Assembly: GCF_000334455.1 (NCBI RefSeq) | Contig: NZ_BANX01000035.1 | Coordinates: forward strand, 1-64,000 | Reading direction: 5' to 3' | DNA from: Gordonia soli NBRC 108243 | GTDB taxonomy: Bacteria > Actinomycetota > Actinomycetes > Mycobacteriales > Mycobacteriaceae | DNA length: 64,000 nucleotides | In this document: positions 37,117 through 46,715 of the stretch, piece after piece | Layout: each line of letters opens with the position of its first letter | Numbering within the stretch: the stretch's first letter is position 1 | Made by a program: the position numbers and the translations under genes | Notes under the pieces: generated by a model | Seen by the model: only the letters and a program-made list of their open reading frames with translations | Told to the model about the DNA's origin: nothing | Database searches by the model: none

Positions 37117-38031
37117 GTGACCGCAGCCAGCACGGGTGGCCCCGAGCATCGCACCCCGCAGAACGGCGGTCTCCGCCTGATGGCGGTCCACGCCCACCCG
37201 GACGACGAGTCGAGCAAGGGTGCCGCCACCACCGCGCGTTATGCCGCGGAGGGACATGACGTCCTCGTCGTCACCCTGACCGGTGGCGAGCGTGGCGACA
37301 TCCTCAATCCGGCGATGGATCGTCCCGGCGTCAAAGAGCGGATGACCGAGATCCGCAAGGAAGAGATGGCCAAGGCCGCCGCCGCACTCGGTGTGCGGCA
37401 GACCTGGCTAGGCTTCGTCGACTCCGGACTGCCCGAGGGCGATCCGCTCCCACCGCTGCCCGAGGGGTCGTTCGCGACGATCCCGCTCGAGGTGGCCACG
37501 GAGGCACTGGTCAAGGTCGTCCGGGAGTTCCGACCGCACGTCATCATCACCTACGACGAGCACGGCGGATATCCGCATCCGGACCACATCCGGTGTCACG
37601 AGGTGTCGGTCGCGGCGTACGAACAGTCCGGCGATCCCGAGGCCTTCCCGGACGCCGGCGAGCCGTGGACGGTGTCGAAGCTCTACTACACCCACGGGTT
37701 CATCCGGGACCGCATGGTGCTCTTCTCCGACGAGTTCGAGAAGAACGGCCAGGAGAGCCCGTTCACCGAGTGGCTGAGCAAGTGGGACCCGAGCCGGGGT
37801 GACCTGATGGGCCGGGTGACCACCCAGGTCGAGTGCGCCAAGTACTTCACGCAGCGCGACGACGCCCTCCGTGCCCACGCGACCCAGATCGACCCGAACG
37901 GTGTGTTCTTCGCGGTGCCGCTGGAGTGGCAGCAGCGCCTCTGGCCCACGGAGGAGTACGAGCTCGCCCGGACCCGGGTGACCACGTCGATCCCGGAGAC
38001 CGACCTGTTCGCGGGAATCGAGGAATCATGA
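37117..38031 (+). CDS. mca: Mycothiol S-conjugate amidase
   Basis: The 304-residue zinc hydrolase cleaves mycothiol S-conjugates to a mercapturic acid and GlcN-Ins, removing toxins in bacteria that use mycothiol. Zinc ligands are H27 and D30 in HAHPDDES and H157 in [12 protein letters not shown] 37117 has GTGAGGAAGC immediately upstream. It heads a three-gene run: the next start overlaps its stop. Mycothiol is confined to actinobacteria, which supports the taxonomy. Confidence 0.95.
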   Translation: MTAASTGGPEHRTPQNGGLRLMAVHAHPDDESSKGAATTARYAAEGHDVLVVTLTGGERGDILNPAMDRPGVKERMTEIRKEEMAKAAAALGVRQTWLGFVDSGLPEGDPLPPLPEGSFATIPLEVATEALVKVVREFRPHVIITYDEHGGYPHPDHIRCHEVSVAAYEQSGDPEAFPDAGEPWTVSKLYYTHGFIRDRMVLFSDEFEKNGQESPFTEWLSKWDPSRGDLMGRVTTQVECAKYFTQRDDALRAHATQIDPNGVFFAVPLEWQQRLWPTEEYELARTRVTTSIPETDLFAGIEES

Positions 38032-38375
38032 TCCTGCACACCGCGGCGCTCGGCGTCACCGAGATCCTCGCCGCCGAGCAGCCCAAGGGGCCTGAGTTCG
38101 GTAAGGCCTCGCCTCTCGGACTGTTGGTCATCGTCTTGCTCCTGGTGGGCACCGCACTGTTGATCCGCTCGATGAACCGGCAGCTCAAGAAGTTGCCCAC
38201 CACGTTCGACTCCGATCACCCGGAGCCGGACCAGGCGTTCGACGAGGGCACCGATGCCGTGCCCGACGCGGGGGAGCAGCCTGCCCGCCCCGCCGACGCC
38301 CCGCCATCCGAAGCTCGACCCACCGACGACTCGGAGGAACGTACCGCCGATGAGTCCACCGCTCCCGGGACCTGA
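38028..38375 (+). CDS. Small membrane protein (Rv1083-like)
   Basis: The 115-residue protein has a single transmembrane helix (about 30-47, [17 protein letters not shown]), then a basic stretch [10 protein letters not shown] and an acidic Pro-rich tail. It resembles the small gene after mca in mycobacteria; no function is known. ATG 38028 overlaps the mca stop (ATGA), and its last 26 bases overlap the DUF255 gene. Confidence 0.8.
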   Translation: MILHTAALGVTEILAAEQPKGPEFGKASPLGLLVIVLLLVGTALLIRSMNRQLKKLPTTFDSDHPEPDQAFDEGTDAVPDAGEQPARPADAPPSEARPTDDSEERTADESTAPGT

Positions 38376-40368
38376 CGCCGACCGCAACGCACTGGGCTCG
38401 TCGACGAGCCCCTATCTCCGTCAGCACGCCGACAACCCGGTGCACTGGCAGGAGTGGGGCGACGATGCGTTCGCCACCGCCCGTCGGCGCGACGTCCCCG
38501 TCCTGCTGTCGATCGGCTACGCCGCCTGTCACTGGTGTCACGTGATGGCGCACGAGTCCTTCGAGGACTCCCGCATCGCGTCCCTGATGAACGAGAACTT
38601 CGTGTGCATCAAGGTCGATCGGGAGGAACGACCGGACATCGACGCGATCTACATGAACGCGACGGTGTCGATGACCGGCCAGGGTGGTTGGCCGATGACC
38701 AGCTTCCTGACCCCGGAGGGGCGTCCGTTCTACTGCGGCACATACTTTCCACCGACGCGCCGCGGAGGCATGCCCGGTTTCGACGAGATCCTCGCGGCGA
38801 TCTCGACCACATGGACCGAGCGTCGGGACGAGGTCGACCGGGTCGGCGAGGCGGTGGCGCAGAACCTGACCGCCGCGACGTCCGGTCTGCCCGATGCCAC
38901 TGTCGTACTCGACGACGATCTCCTACGTCGGTCGGTCCACCTGCTGGCCGACGAAGAAGACGCTGCCAACGGCGGTTTCGGTGATGCGCCGAAGTTCCCA
39001 CCTTCGGCGCACCTGGAGGCATTGCTCCGCGTTCACGAGCATCTGCGTGACGACGACTCGCTCGCGATGGCCCGTCGCGCCGCGACCGCGATGGCGCACG
39101 GCGGCATCTACGATCAACTTGCCGGCGGGTTCGCGCGCTACGCGGTCGACAGTGCCTGGGTGGTACCGCATTTCGAGAAGATGCTGTACGACAATGCCCT
39201 TCTGCTGCGGTTCTACGCCCATCTCGCTCGGGCCACCGGCGATCCGACGGCCACCCGGGTCACCCGCGAGATCGTCTCGTTCCTGCGGTCCGATCTGTCC
39301 GTGGCGGGCGGGTTCGCGTCATCGCTGGACGCGGACGCGGACGGCGTGGAGGGATCGACCTATGTGTGGACGCCCGACCAGCTGGTCGCGGTACTCGGCG
39401 TCGAGGACGGCCGATGGGCTGCCGACCTCTATGGCGTGACCGCAGACGGCACCTTCGAACACGGCACCTCGACGCTTCGTCGCCACGTGACCGGTCCGGG
39501 TCACCCGGAGGATCCGGAACGGACCGAACGGGTGCGATCACTGCTCCTCGCGGCTCGTGCCGAGCGGGTGCAGCCTGCGCGGGACGACAAGGTGGTGACG
39601 GCCTGGAATGCGTTGGCGGTCACCGCACTCGCCGAGGCGGGTACAGCTCTCGACGAGCGTGACTGGGTGCTGACGGCCGCCGACGTCGTCGACGGTCTCC
39701 TCGACCGGCACGTCGTCGACGGTCGGGTCCGCCGCAGTTCGCTCGGCGGCGTCGTCGGTGCACCCGACGGTGTCCTCGAAGACCACGCGGCACTCGTCAC
39801 CGCGCTGTTCGCCGTCCACCAGGCCACCGGTGTGGAGCGGTATCGCAGTGCCGGACTGGACCTGCTCGACACCACGATCGCGGAGTTCGGTGATCCCCAG
39901 GTGGCGGGTTCCTGGTTCGACACCCGTTCCGACGCAACAGGTCTGATCACCCGACCACGTGATCCGATGGACGGGGCGACCCCATCCGGTGGTGCGCTGC
40001 TCGCCGAGGCCCTGCTGATTGCGTCGACACTGGCCGACGGCGCGCGGGCCGGCCGCTACCTCGGTCTCGCCGACGAATCACTGGGACGAGCCGCGGTGGT
40101 CATCGAACGGGCACCACGCGCGGCCGGGCACTGGCTCGCCGTCGCCGCGGCCCGACGGATGGGGCCACTGCATCTGACCGCCACCTCGCCGACGCTGCTC
40201 TCGGCTGCACGGGCACTGGCGCCCGGTGGTGCGGTCATCACCGAGTCGTCCGCTGCCGCCGAGTCGGCGGGTCAGCCCACCGACACCGTGATGGTCTGTC
40301 GGGAGACCACGTGTTCGCTACCGGTGGGCAGTGTCGACGATCTGCGAGCGCTGCTCGAGGCCCGCTGA
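38350..40368 (+). CDS. DUF255 thioredoxin-domain protein (YyaL/SPATA20 family)
   Basis: The 672-residue protein starts with a thioredoxin-like DUF255 domain (CHWC at 60-63 in [10 protein letters not shown], followed by HESFED) and continues with an alpha/alpha-barrel region like N-acylglucosamine epimerases ([29 protein letters not shown]). Its biochemical role is unknown. ATG 38350 lies inside the preceding gene with GGAGG 12 nt upstream; a longer frame from 38254 is a shadow. Context as Rv1084. Confidence 0.88.
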   Translation: MSPPLPGPDADRNALGSSTSPYLRQHADNPVHWQEWGDDAFATARRRDVPVLLSIGYAACHWCHVMAHESFEDSRIASLMNENFVCIKVDREERPDIDAIYMNATVSMTGQGGWPMTSFLTPEGRPFYCGTYFPPTRRGGMPGFDEILAAISTTWTERRDEVDRVGEAVAQNLTAATSGLPDATVVLDDDLLRRSVHLLADEEDAANGGFGDAPKFPPSAHLEALLRVHEHLRDDDSLAMARRAATAMAHGGIYDQLAGGFARYAVDSAWVVPHFEKMLYDNALLLRFYAHLARATGDPTATRVTREIVSFLRSDLSVAGGFASSLDADADGVEGSTYVWTPDQLVAVLGVEDGRWAADLYGVTADGTFEHGTSTLRRHVTGPGHPEDPERTERVRSLLLAARAERVQPARDDKVVTAWNALAVTALAEAGTALDERDWVLTAADVVDGLLDRHVVDGRVRRSSLGGVVGAPDGVLEDHAALVTALFAVHQATGVERYRSAGLDLLDTTIAEFGDPQVAGSWFDTRSDATGLITRPRDPMDGATPSGGALLAEALLIASTLADGARAGRYLGLADESLGRAAVVIERAPRAAGHWLAVAAARRMGPLHLTATSPTLLSAARALAPGGAVITESSAAAESAGQPTDTVMVCRETTCSLPVGSVDDLRALLEAR

Positions 40369-40370
40369 CC

Positions 40371-40952
40371 TCACTCCGCCAGACGGCGGAGCCGGTGACC
40401 GTCCACCTCGTCCAGCACCGCGTAACCCGCTGCGGCGAAAGCGATGTGCGCGCCGAACCCGATGGGGGTGCCGAGGAATCGCGCGATGAAGGCTCGCGAG
40501 AAGTGGCCGTGTGACACCACCACCAGGTCTCCGTCGGATGCGGCCAGCACGTGCGCGACGGCCCGGTCGACGCGGTCCGACATCGCCTGCACCGACTCCC
40601 CGCCCGGCCCGCCGCCGGTCCACACCAGCCAATCGGGGTCGTGACGCTCGTGGATCTCCACGCGGGTCAGTCCCTCGTAATCGCCGTAGTCCCATTCGGC
40701 GAACAGGTCCGATGTCTCGTCCACGGTGAGGCCGGCCAGCTGGGCGGTGCGCTGCGTGCGGTGGCGGGGCGAACAGATGACATACGGATCGGCGAGACCG
40801 AGCGACGCGATGGTCGGGGCCAGCGCCGCCGCCTGCTCCTCGCCGACCGTCGTCAGGTCGATGTCGGTCCGCCCGGTGTGTCGGTCGGTGGCCGACCACT
40901 CCGTCTGACCGTGCCGGATGAGGACGATACGACGATCCGCGCGGGCAGCCAT
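40371..40952 (-). CDS. Histidine phosphatase family protein
   Basis: The 193-residue protein has the phosphoglycerate-mutase-like core: RHGQTEW at 13-19 with catalytic H14, a later SPRHRTQRTAQLAG, FAEWDYGDYEGLT and the second histidine in VVVSHGHFSRAF. It is a phosphomonoesterase of unknown substrate. ATG 40952 has TAGGCT 7 nt upstream and no ribosome site, suggesting a leaderless transcript. A very long upstream frame is a shadow of the DAHP synthase gene. Confidence 0.88.
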   Translation of the reverse strand: MAARADRRIVLIRHGQTEWSATDRHTGRTDIDLTTVGEEQAAALAPTIASLGLADPYVICSPRHRTQRTAQLAGLTVDETSDLFAEWDYGDYEGLTRVEIHERHDPDWLVWTGGGPGGESVQAMSDRVDRAVAHVLAASDGDLVVVSHGHFSRAFIARFLGTPIGFGAHIAFAAAGYAVLDEVDGHRLRRLAE

Positions 40953-40998
40953 GTCCCCGAGCCTAGGACACCGGTGCGGTGACCCGGGACACCCGGGA

Positions 40999-41029
40999 TT
41001 GCCGGTGGTCGGCGCGACCGTGCTAGCGT
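40999..41029 (+). promoter_or_regulatory. Promoter of the DAHP synthase leader
   Basis: TTGCCG at 40999-41004 and an extended minus-10 TGC-TAGCGT (hexamer at 41024-41029) are 19 bp apart. Transcription would start at about 41036-41037, on the leader peptide GTG, so the leader message would be leaderless. Confidence 0.5.
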
Positions 41030-41036
41030 GGACGCC

Positions 41037-41105
41037 GTGATCACCACCGTGCGCGCGTATTGGCGCTTTATCGAGGCTCCGGGTGGGGCCGCGATGAAGC
41101 ACTGA
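41037..41105 (+). CDS. Leader peptide with Tyr-Trp-Arg-Phe, aroR-type
   Basis: A 22-codon reading MITTVRAYWRFIEAPGGAAM-KH (GTG 41037, TGA 41103) contains Tyr, Trp and Phe codons close together at 41058-41069. It lies upstream of a terminator hairpin and a DAHP synthase gene. This is how ribosome-mediated attenuation leaders of aromatic biosynthesis look; Corynebacterium glutamicum has a similar leader (aroR) before aroF. Stalling at scarce aromatic codons would favour the antiterminator and raise synthase expression. Confidence 0.8.
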   Translation: MITTVRAYWRFIEAPGGAAMKH

Positions 41106-41133
41106 CGCACGCGCGCAGAACACCCGGAGCCCG

Positions 41134-41157
41134 AGCAGCGACCATGCGGTTGCTGCT
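41134..41157 (+). terminator. Attenuator terminator before the DAHP synthase gene
   Basis: AGCAGCGACC (41134-41143) pairs with 41148-41157 across loop ATGC (one G-T pair), and a T-rich run (TTCGTCATTTC) follows. Alternative pairings are visible: 41075-41085 with 41121-41131, and 41125-41132 with 41171-41178. This gives the competing structures an attenuator needs. Confidence 0.75.
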
Positions 41158-41228
41158 TTCGTCATTTCAGGGGCTCCGCGCGCAGGGCGTGTCCCCCTGA
41201 CATCAGGGCACAACCCGAAAGGCAGCTC

Positions 41229-42326
41229 GTGACCATCAGCCTGGACTCCCGATCCGGTGAGTCGAAACCCGGTGCTTCCACCTCGGACCGGCGGATCAAG
41301 TCGTTCCGCTCCATCCCGTCGCCGGACACCATCCGCAACGAACTCCCGCTGACCGCGCGCCGCGCCCTCGCCGTGCAGGCCGATCGCGATCAGATCGCAG
41401 ACATCCTGGCCGGCCGCGACGACCGGCTCCTCGTCGTCGTCGGTCCGTGTTCCGTGCACGATCCGATCGCCGCGATCGACTACGCGCGTCGCCTCGCGCC
41501 GCTGGCCGCCGAGTACGCGGACCGCCTGAAGATCGTCATGCGCGTCTACTTCGAGAAGCCGCGCACCACGGTCGGGTGGAAGGGACTCATCAACGACCCG
41601 GGGATGGACGGGAGCTACGACGTCGAGCGCGGCCTGCGCACCGCACGTTCGCTGCTGCTCGACATCATCGACCTCGGTCTGCCGGTGGGGTGCGAATTCC
41701 TGGAGCCCACCAGCCCGCAGTACATCGCCGACACCGTCGCCTGGGGCGCGATCGGCGCCCGCACCACCGAGTCGCAGGTCCATCGCCAGCTGGCGTCCGG
41801 TCTGTCGATGCCGATCGGGTTCAAGAACGGCACCGACGGCAACGTCCAGGTCGCCGTGGACGGCGTGAATGCCGCTGCGGCGCAGCACGTGTTCTTCGGC
41901 GTCGACGACTTCGGTCACGGCGCCGTGGTGGAGACCGTCGGCAACGAGGACTGTCACATCATCCTGCGCGGCGGCACCGGCGGACCGAACTTCGACGACG
42001 AGTCGGTCGCGTCCGCGGTCGCGGCGTTGGCGAAAGCGGGTCTGCCCGAGCGCGTGATGATCGACTGCTCGCACGCGAACTCGGGCAAGGACCATAACCG
42101 ACAGGCCGAGGTCGCCACCGAGATCGCCGCATCCGTCCGGCAGCGTCGGGCCGCCGGCGACTCGCCGGTGATCAGTGGTGTGATGCTGGAGAGCTTCCTG
42201 GAACCCGGTGCGCAGAGCGTGAAGCCGGGTGACGAGCACGAACTCGTGTACGGGAAGTCGGTGACCGACAAGTGCATGGGCTGGGAGGCCAGCGCCACGG
42301 TGTTGGCGGCACTCGCTCGCAGCTGA
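41229..42326 (+). CDS. aroF: 3-deoxy-7-phosphoheptulonate (DAHP) synthase, class I
   Basis: The 365-residue enzyme condenses phosphoenolpyruvate and erythrose 4-phosphate, the entry step of aromatic amino-acid synthesis. It is the AroF/G/H type, with VVVGPCSVHDPIAAIDYA, MRVYFEKPRTTVGWKG, GCEFLEPTSPQY and IDCSHANSGKDH (metal site). GTG 41229 has GAAAGG upstream. Feedback type (Phe or Tyr) cannot be told. Regulation by the Tyr/Trp/Phe leader upstream is likely. A 16-bp hairpin follows. Confidence 0.93.
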   Translation: MTISLDSRSGESKPGASTSDRRIKSFRSIPSPDTIRNELPLTARRALAVQADRDQIADILAGRDDRLLVVVGPCSVHDPIAAIDYARRLAPLAAEYADRLKIVMRVYFEKPRTTVGWKGLINDPGMDGSYDVERGLRTARSLLLDIIDLGLPVGCEFLEPTSPQYIADTVAWGAIGARTTESQVHRQLASGLSMPIGFKNGTDGNVQVAVDGVNAAAAQHVFFGVDDFGHGAVVETVGNEDCHIILRGGTGGPNFDDESVASAVAALAKAGLPERVMIDCSHANSGKDHNRQAEVATEIAASVRQRRAAGDSPVISGVMLESFLEPGAQSVKPGDEHELVYGKSVTDKCMGWEASATVLAALARS

Positions 42327-42347
42327 CGCAGCCGAGACACGTGGTCA

Positions 42348-42384
42348 CGAGCAGGCGCGCTCCTCTTCGGAGCGCGCCTGCTCG
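42348..42384. terminator. Strong hairpin between the DAHP synthase and PepSY genes
   Basis: A 16-bp perfect stem (42348-42363 with 42369-42384) and loop TCTTC lie between two convergent genes, followed by TCTCTG. Confidence 0.8.
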
Positions 42385-42400
42385 TCTCTGCAGACGGCGG

Positions 42401-43879
42401 TCAGGGGGTTCGAGCCCCGCGCCATCGGGTGGACGCGCCGATCGCGGCGTCGACGACCAGGAAGCCCAGCAAGCTGATCCCGAGCAGCGGCACGAACCAG
42501 CCGATCAGGCCGGCCACCACCACGACCGCGATGACAGTCGGTATCGGCAGGTGTCGTAGCGCACCGCGCAGGGGTGGCCGTCCGACCGGACGTCCGCCTC
42601 GTCGCGGGCGCCGCTGCCACCACATCACGTATCCGCGAACGATGAGCACCAAGAGCCCGATCGCGATGAGCAGCAACACGATCTGATTCACCAATCCGAA
42701 CAACAGACCCATGTGCAGCGAGATGCCCCAGTCGGTCAGCTTCGCCGGCAGCGGCCAATCGGCGAACCAGGATGTGCCGGTGACCGCCCCGGTCGCGCCG
42801 TTCACCGCAACGGTGTTGGCCGAGAACTGGAAGGGCTCACCGGTCTCGCTGACGGTGAAGGCGGTCTCGGCGTCGGCCGGAATCGACACCTCGGCCGCGT
42901 CGGTCACGCCGATCCCACGAGCCGCGGCGACCACCGCATCGAGACGTCCGACGTTGGTGTCGATGACGTCGGGATCCGATGCAGCGCTCGCTGATCCGCC
43001 GTGACCGGCATGACCGCTGTGGCCGTCGTCAGACGCGGGTGCTGCGGCGCCGAGAGCCGTGTCGACGCTCGGCGTCGTCCAGCTCAATGCCTGCCGGAGC
43101 TCGCCGATGTTCTCCCCGGCGTACTTGGACCAGGTGAGTCCGGTGGCCGAGAGGAAGACCAGACCGACCACGATCCAGACACCCACCGCGCCATGCCAGT
43201 TGAGATTGCGTGCGCGGCCCGTTGCTTTGCGGTTCACCGTTGCCAACCGGGCGTCCCCGCCGGACCGACGCCGTCGATAGCGACTGATCCACATCGCCAG
43301 TCCGGCCAGCGCGATGACCCACAGCCACGATGCCGCCATCTCGCTGTAGATCCGTCCGGGCTCGCCGAGATGCAGGTGCCGGTGCAGCTGACTGATCCAG
43401 GTCCGCATCGGTAGCGATCCGCTGCCGCCGTAACTCACGAGTTCCCCGGTGGGGCGGGTGGTGACGGGGTCGATGAAGACCGCTCGCCGCTCCGACGGCC
43501 CCAGTGACGGATCGTCGAACAGCACCCGGGTGGTGTCGCCCGGTTCGGCGGCGGGCCGGACCGCCGACACCGTGAGGTCGGGACGGGTGGCCATGGCGAC
43601 CCGTACCTGGTCGGACAGCGGACGCTCGGGCCCGGTGGTGTAGCTGTCGGTGTGCAGCTCAGCCCGGTAGACCAGCTTTTCCAACGTGGGTGCGATGGCG
43701 TACAGGCCGCCGCTGACCACCGCCACCACCAGGAACGGGGCGACGAGGATGCCGGCATAGAAGTGCAGCCGGCGGAGGAGCGGTTGCCAGCCGAGACGCG
43801 TCGGTCGACTCGGTGTGGGTGGCGACGAATCCGCCGCGGTGGTGGGAGGTGGGATCGGAGGTTCTTGGGTGAGGGACAC
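42401..43879 (-). CDS. PepSY-associated TM (PiuB-like) membrane protein
   Basis: The 492-residue protein has the PepSY_TM layout: TM1 in LLRRLHFYAGILVAPFLVVA, a PepSY-like extracytoplasmic segment, RTWISQLHRHLHLGEPGR, further helices and a C-terminal pair of helices. Relatives are iron-regulated membrane proteins, some acting as ferric-siderophore reductases. A loop (about 295-315) reads DDGHSGHAGHGG, a possible metal-binding patch. I use GTG 43879 with AAAGG upstream; the frame reaches 43936. It follows the small membrane-protein gene by 119 bp in the same direction. Confidence 0.82.
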   Translation of the reverse strand: MSLTQEPPIPPPTTAADSSPPTPSRPTRLGWQPLLRRLHFYAGILVAPFLVVAVVSGGLYAIAPTLEKLVYRAELHTDSYTTGPERPLSDQVRVAMATRPDLTVSAVRPAAEPGDTTRVLFDDPSLGPSERRAVFIDPVTTRPTGELVSYGGSGSLPMRTWISQLHRHLHLGEPGRIYSEMAASWLWVIALAGLAMWISRYRRRRSGGDARLATVNRKATGRARNLNWHGAVGVWIVVGLVFLSATGLTWSKYAGENIGELRQALSWTTPSVDTALGAAAPASDDGHSGHAGHGGSASAASDPDVIDTNVGRLDAVVAAARGIGVTDAAEVSIPADAETAFTVSETGEPFQFSANTVAVNGATGAVTGTSWFADWPLPAKLTDWGISLHMGLLFGLVNQIVLLLIAIGLLVLIVRGYVMWWQRRPRRGGRPVGRPPLRGALRHLPIPTVIAVVVVAGLIGWFVPLLGISLLGFLVVDAAIGASTRWRGARTP

Positions 43880-43998
43880 GTGTGTCCGCCTTTCGGACTG
43901 AGGCGCGCAGCAGCGACCACCGTGCGGCGTGCGCATACGCGAAGGAGCCGACCGGTCCGGACGCGATGTCGGAGCAGGTCAGCAGAAGTCGAGTCGGG

Positions 43999-44529
43999 TC
44001 AGAACACCGGCGCGGGTGGGCCGCGGGTACCCACCGGGCGGGCACGCAGCCGGGAGCGGCCCGACATCGGACCGGAAGCGATGTGCGCGACCCACATCGG
44101 GGCGGCGCCCAGTGGCGCCGTGCGCAGGTGCATCAGCGACCGGACGATGGCGCAGAGCACCGCGACCGCCGCCGACTCGAGACCCATGGCCAGTCCCGCG
44201 GCGATGATGGTGGCGGCGACGTGACAGCCCAGCATCGCGCTCGTCCACACCGCGGCGTGATGATGCGCCATCGCGGTGAGCGCGAGGTGGGCGATGGCTT
44301 GGCCGCCGACCAGGGTGACGACGAGCGTCACCGGTCCTGACGTCGACGCCGAACCCAGGGCGGCGACTGCCCAACCGAGCGCGGCGCACACAGCCACGAC
44401 GATCGCCGCCGAGGTGGTGTCGGGGAGGCCGCCCCCGGCGACCGCGTGCCCCACGATGGCGGTGACCGCCGACGACGTACCGACCACGCTGCCCCGGACC
44501 TGGTCCAGGGTGCGGGTCAGCGGGTGCAT
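43999..44529 (-). CDS. Small multi-helix membrane protein next to PepSY-TM
   Basis: The 176-residue product has about five hydrophobic helices and a basic, Pro-rich C-terminus (SGRSRLRARPVGTRGPP). HLALTAMAHHHAAVW and the conserved-looking histidines could face a metal or haem. I do not recognise the family. ATG 44529 is the start. It is transcribed toward the PepSY gene and divergent from the cobalamin-riboswitch operon, so a role in metal or cofactor handling is possible by context only. Confidence 0.7.
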   Translation of the reverse strand: MHPLTRTLDQVRGSVVGTSSAVTAIVGHAVAGGGLPDTTSAAIVVAVCAALGWAVAALGSASTSGPVTLVVTLVGGQAIAHLALTAMAHHHAAVWTSAMLGCHVAATIIAAGLAMGLESAAVAVLCAIVRSLMHLRTAPLGAAPMWVAHIASGPMSGRSRLRARPVGTRGPPAPVF

Positions 44530-44599
44530 CGCTGCAGTTTAGACCGGCGAGTTCTCTCGTCCGAAGCGCGTCTTGCTATGTTCGTCCTGCGTCGGTCTC

Positions 44600-44790
44600 G
44601 GTCCGGTTCGTCCGGATTCGAGCGTGAGAGGGAATCTGGTGTGAATCCAGAGCTGCCCCGCAGCGGTGACCGGAAACGACAGCGGCCAAGAGCACTGGGT
44701 CCGACAAGACCTGGGAAGCGGCCGTCAGTAGGTGGCACGACCCCGGAGGGGGTGCCGTGTCCGGGAGTCCGAAGACCTGCCGAACGCGGC
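44600..44790 (+). promoter_or_regulatory. Cobalamin riboswitch
   Basis: The core consensus is present on the plus strand: GAGAGGGAA, GGTGTGAATCC, GCTGCCCCGCAGCGGTGA (around 44627-44669), a variable middle, and the 3' box GAGTCCGAAGACCTGCC (44765-44781). It lies directly before the importer permease. Boundaries are approximate. Downstream hairpins near 44790-44815 may hide the ribosome site, so control may be at translation or termination. Confidence 0.92.
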
Positions 44791-44829
44791 TGCGGCGGAA
44801 AGCCGTGGCCGACATCGACTTCGTGGGAC

Positions 44830-45945
44830 ATGGTCGGTGCCGCCCGTCGGTCGGCGTCGTCGTGTCCGCGGGATGGGACCGGAGTGGGCGCGGTGGTACC
44901 GGCTGTCGGCCAGTGGGGGCGCGTCATCGCGCTCGTGGTGGTCGGGACCCCGGCACTCCTCGTGGTCGCACTGCTCGGGCTGGTCTTCGGCACCGCCGAC
45001 ATTGCGTGGCAGGACGCGCTCGGCTACCTCTGGGCAGATGTCACCGGTGGCGTCGTCAGCGCTGATCACGCCGCCGACTATCGGATCGTGGTGGATTCCA
45101 GGCTGCCGCGCGTCTTGACCGGCGCCCTGGTCGGGGCCGGGCTCGGCATGGTCGGGCTGGTGGTGCAGGCAATGGTGCGCAATGCCCTCGCCGACCCCTA
45201 CGTGCTCGGCATCTCGTCCGGTGCGTCGGTGGGCGCGACGGCGGTGGTCCTGTTCGGCGTCTTCGCAGGGGTCGGCATCTACGCGTTGCCCACCGCGGCG
45301 TTTCTCGGCGCACTGATCGCCACGATCATCGTGTTCGCGGTGGCCCGCTCGGCGGGTGGTGGCCTCACACCGCTGCGACTGGTGCTCACCGGAACTGCTC
45401 TCGGCTACGGCTTCTCGGCATTGACCACTGTTCTGGTGTTCCTCGCACCGATGGGTGACGCAGCCCGGAGTGTGATGTTCTGGCTGCTGGGTAGCCTCGC
45501 GGCCACGAGTTGGCGTTCGGTGTGGCTCGTGGCGGTGGTGGTGGGATTCGGCCTGGTCGTGATCGTCGCCCTGGCCCGCCATCTCAACGCACTCGCGATG
45601 GGGGACGAGGTCGCGGCGTCGCTCGGTCTGCGTGCGTCGCGCTTCCGGCTCATGTTGTTCGTGGTGGCGGCCCTGATGACCGGCGTGATGGTCTCGGTGT
45701 GCGGCGCCATCGGCTTCGTCGGACTCGTCGTTCCGCACATCGCCAGATTGCTCGTCGGCGCCGACCATCGGCGACTCGTGGTGGTCACCCCGGTGATCGG
45801 CGCGGTGTTCCTGGTCGCGGCGGACCTGCTGGCGCGGACCGTGGTCCCACCGCAAGAACTGCCGCTGGGAGCCATCACGGCCGCGGTCGGGGTGCCGGCG
45901 TTCCTGGTCCTCATGCGACGCAACGAGCGAGCGCAGTCGCTGTGA
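44830..45945 (+). CDS. FecCD/BtuC-type ABC permease
   Basis: The protein of about 371 residues is a FecCD-family permease with about ten helices: VVVDSRLPRVLTGALVGAGL, NALADPYVLGISSGASVGAT and VCGAIGFVGLVVPHIARLL are diagnostic. It forms the channel for a vitamin B12-like or siderophore-like ligand. ATG 44830 is used, but GTG 44893 with GGAG 8 nt upstream is also good. Its stop overlaps the ATPase start (GTGA). The cobalamin riboswitch upstream points to corrinoid uptake; a family labelled F420-0 transporter in some databases looks similar. Confidence 0.88.
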   Translation: MVGAARRSASSCPRDGTGVGAVVPAVGQWGRVIALVVVGTPALLVVALLGLVFGTADIAWQDALGYLWADVTGGVVSADHAADYRIVVDSRLPRVLTGALVGAGLGMVGLVVQAMVRNALADPYVLGISSGASVGATAVVLFGVFAGVGIYALPTAAFLGALIATIIVFAVARSAGGGLTPLRLVLTGTALGYGFSALTTVLVFLAPMGDAARSVMFWLLGSLAATSWRSVWLVAVVVGFGLVVIVALARHLNALAMGDEVAASLGLRASRFRLMLFVVAALMTGVMVSVCGAIGFVGLVVPHIARLLVGADHRRLVVVTPVIGAVFLVAADLLARTVVPPQELPLGAITAAVGVPAFLVLMRRNERAQSL

Positions 45946-46715
45946 CCGTCGACTATCACGGCGTCGATGTCCACATCGGGGGTGTGGAGATCCTGCGGAA
46001 CGTGACGGTGCACGCGCCGGCGGGGAGCTTCCTGGGCGTCATCGGCCCCAACGGGAGTGGCAAGTCGACGATGCTGCGATGTCTGTACCGCGCAATCGAT
46101 CCGACGTCGGGGTCGGTTGCGGTGGCGGAGCGGGACGTGACGTCGATCAGCATGCGCGTCAACGCACAGCAGGTCGCGGCGCTGACCCAACGTACGGCGT
46201 TGGACTTCGAGTTCTCGGCCGCGGAGGTGGTGGCGACCGGTCGGCTCCCACATCGGTCGCTGACCACGCGGACCGCGCAGCGCGATCGCGACATCTGCGC
46301 CGCTGCGATGCGCGACGCCGGGGTGTCGCACCTGTCCGACCGGAACTTCACCTCGTTGTCCGGCGGTGAAGCGCAACGGGTCCTGATCGCGCGGGCATTC
46401 GCGCAACAGCCGCAGGTGCTGGTCCTCGACGAGCCGACCAACCACCTCGATGTGCGGCACCAGTACGCGGTCCTGCGCGCGGCCACCGACCGCGGTGTCA
46501 CCGTGGTCGCCGCACTCCACGACCTCAACATCGCGGCGCAGTTCTGTGACCGCCTGGCCGTGCTCGTCGACGGTCGGGTCGTGCAGACCGGCACTCCGCG
46601 TGAGCTGTTCACACCGTCGGCGATCCGCCGGTGGTTCGGGATCGGGTGCCACGTCTTCGACCATCCGAGACTGGGCGTCCCACAGATCATCTTCGACGAG
46701 AAAGAGACCGGATGA
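45942..46715 (+). CDS. FepC/BtuD-type ABC ATPase
   Basis: The 257-residue ATPase has Walker A GPNGSGKST at 35-43, signature LSGGEAQRVLIARAF, Walker B VLVLDEPTNHLD and the switch histidine in VVAALHDLNIA, typical of the iron/B12 subfamily. GTG 45942 overlaps the permease stop. Its own stop overlaps the binding-protein ATG, so the three genes form one translationally coupled operon under the riboswitch. A longer frame from 45510 is a shadow. Confidence 0.9.
   Translation: MTVDYHGVDVHIGGVEILRNVTVHAPAGSFLGVIGPNGSGKSTMLRCLYRAIDPTSGSVAVAERDVTSISMRVNAQQVAALTQRTALDFEFSAAEVVATGRLPHRSLTTRTAQRDRDICAAAMRDAGVSHLSDRNFTSLSGGEAQRVLIARAFAQQPQVLVLDEPTNHLDVRHQYAVLRAATDRGVTVVAALHDLNIAAQFCDRLAVLVDGRVVQTGTPRELFTPSAIRRWFGIGCHVFDHPRLGVPQIIFDEKETG

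Noticed and set aside
40953..42239. Upstream extension of the histidine phosphatase frame to 42239
   Set aside because: It runs antisense through the DAHP synthase gene and the leader; the phosphatase fold begins at 40952.
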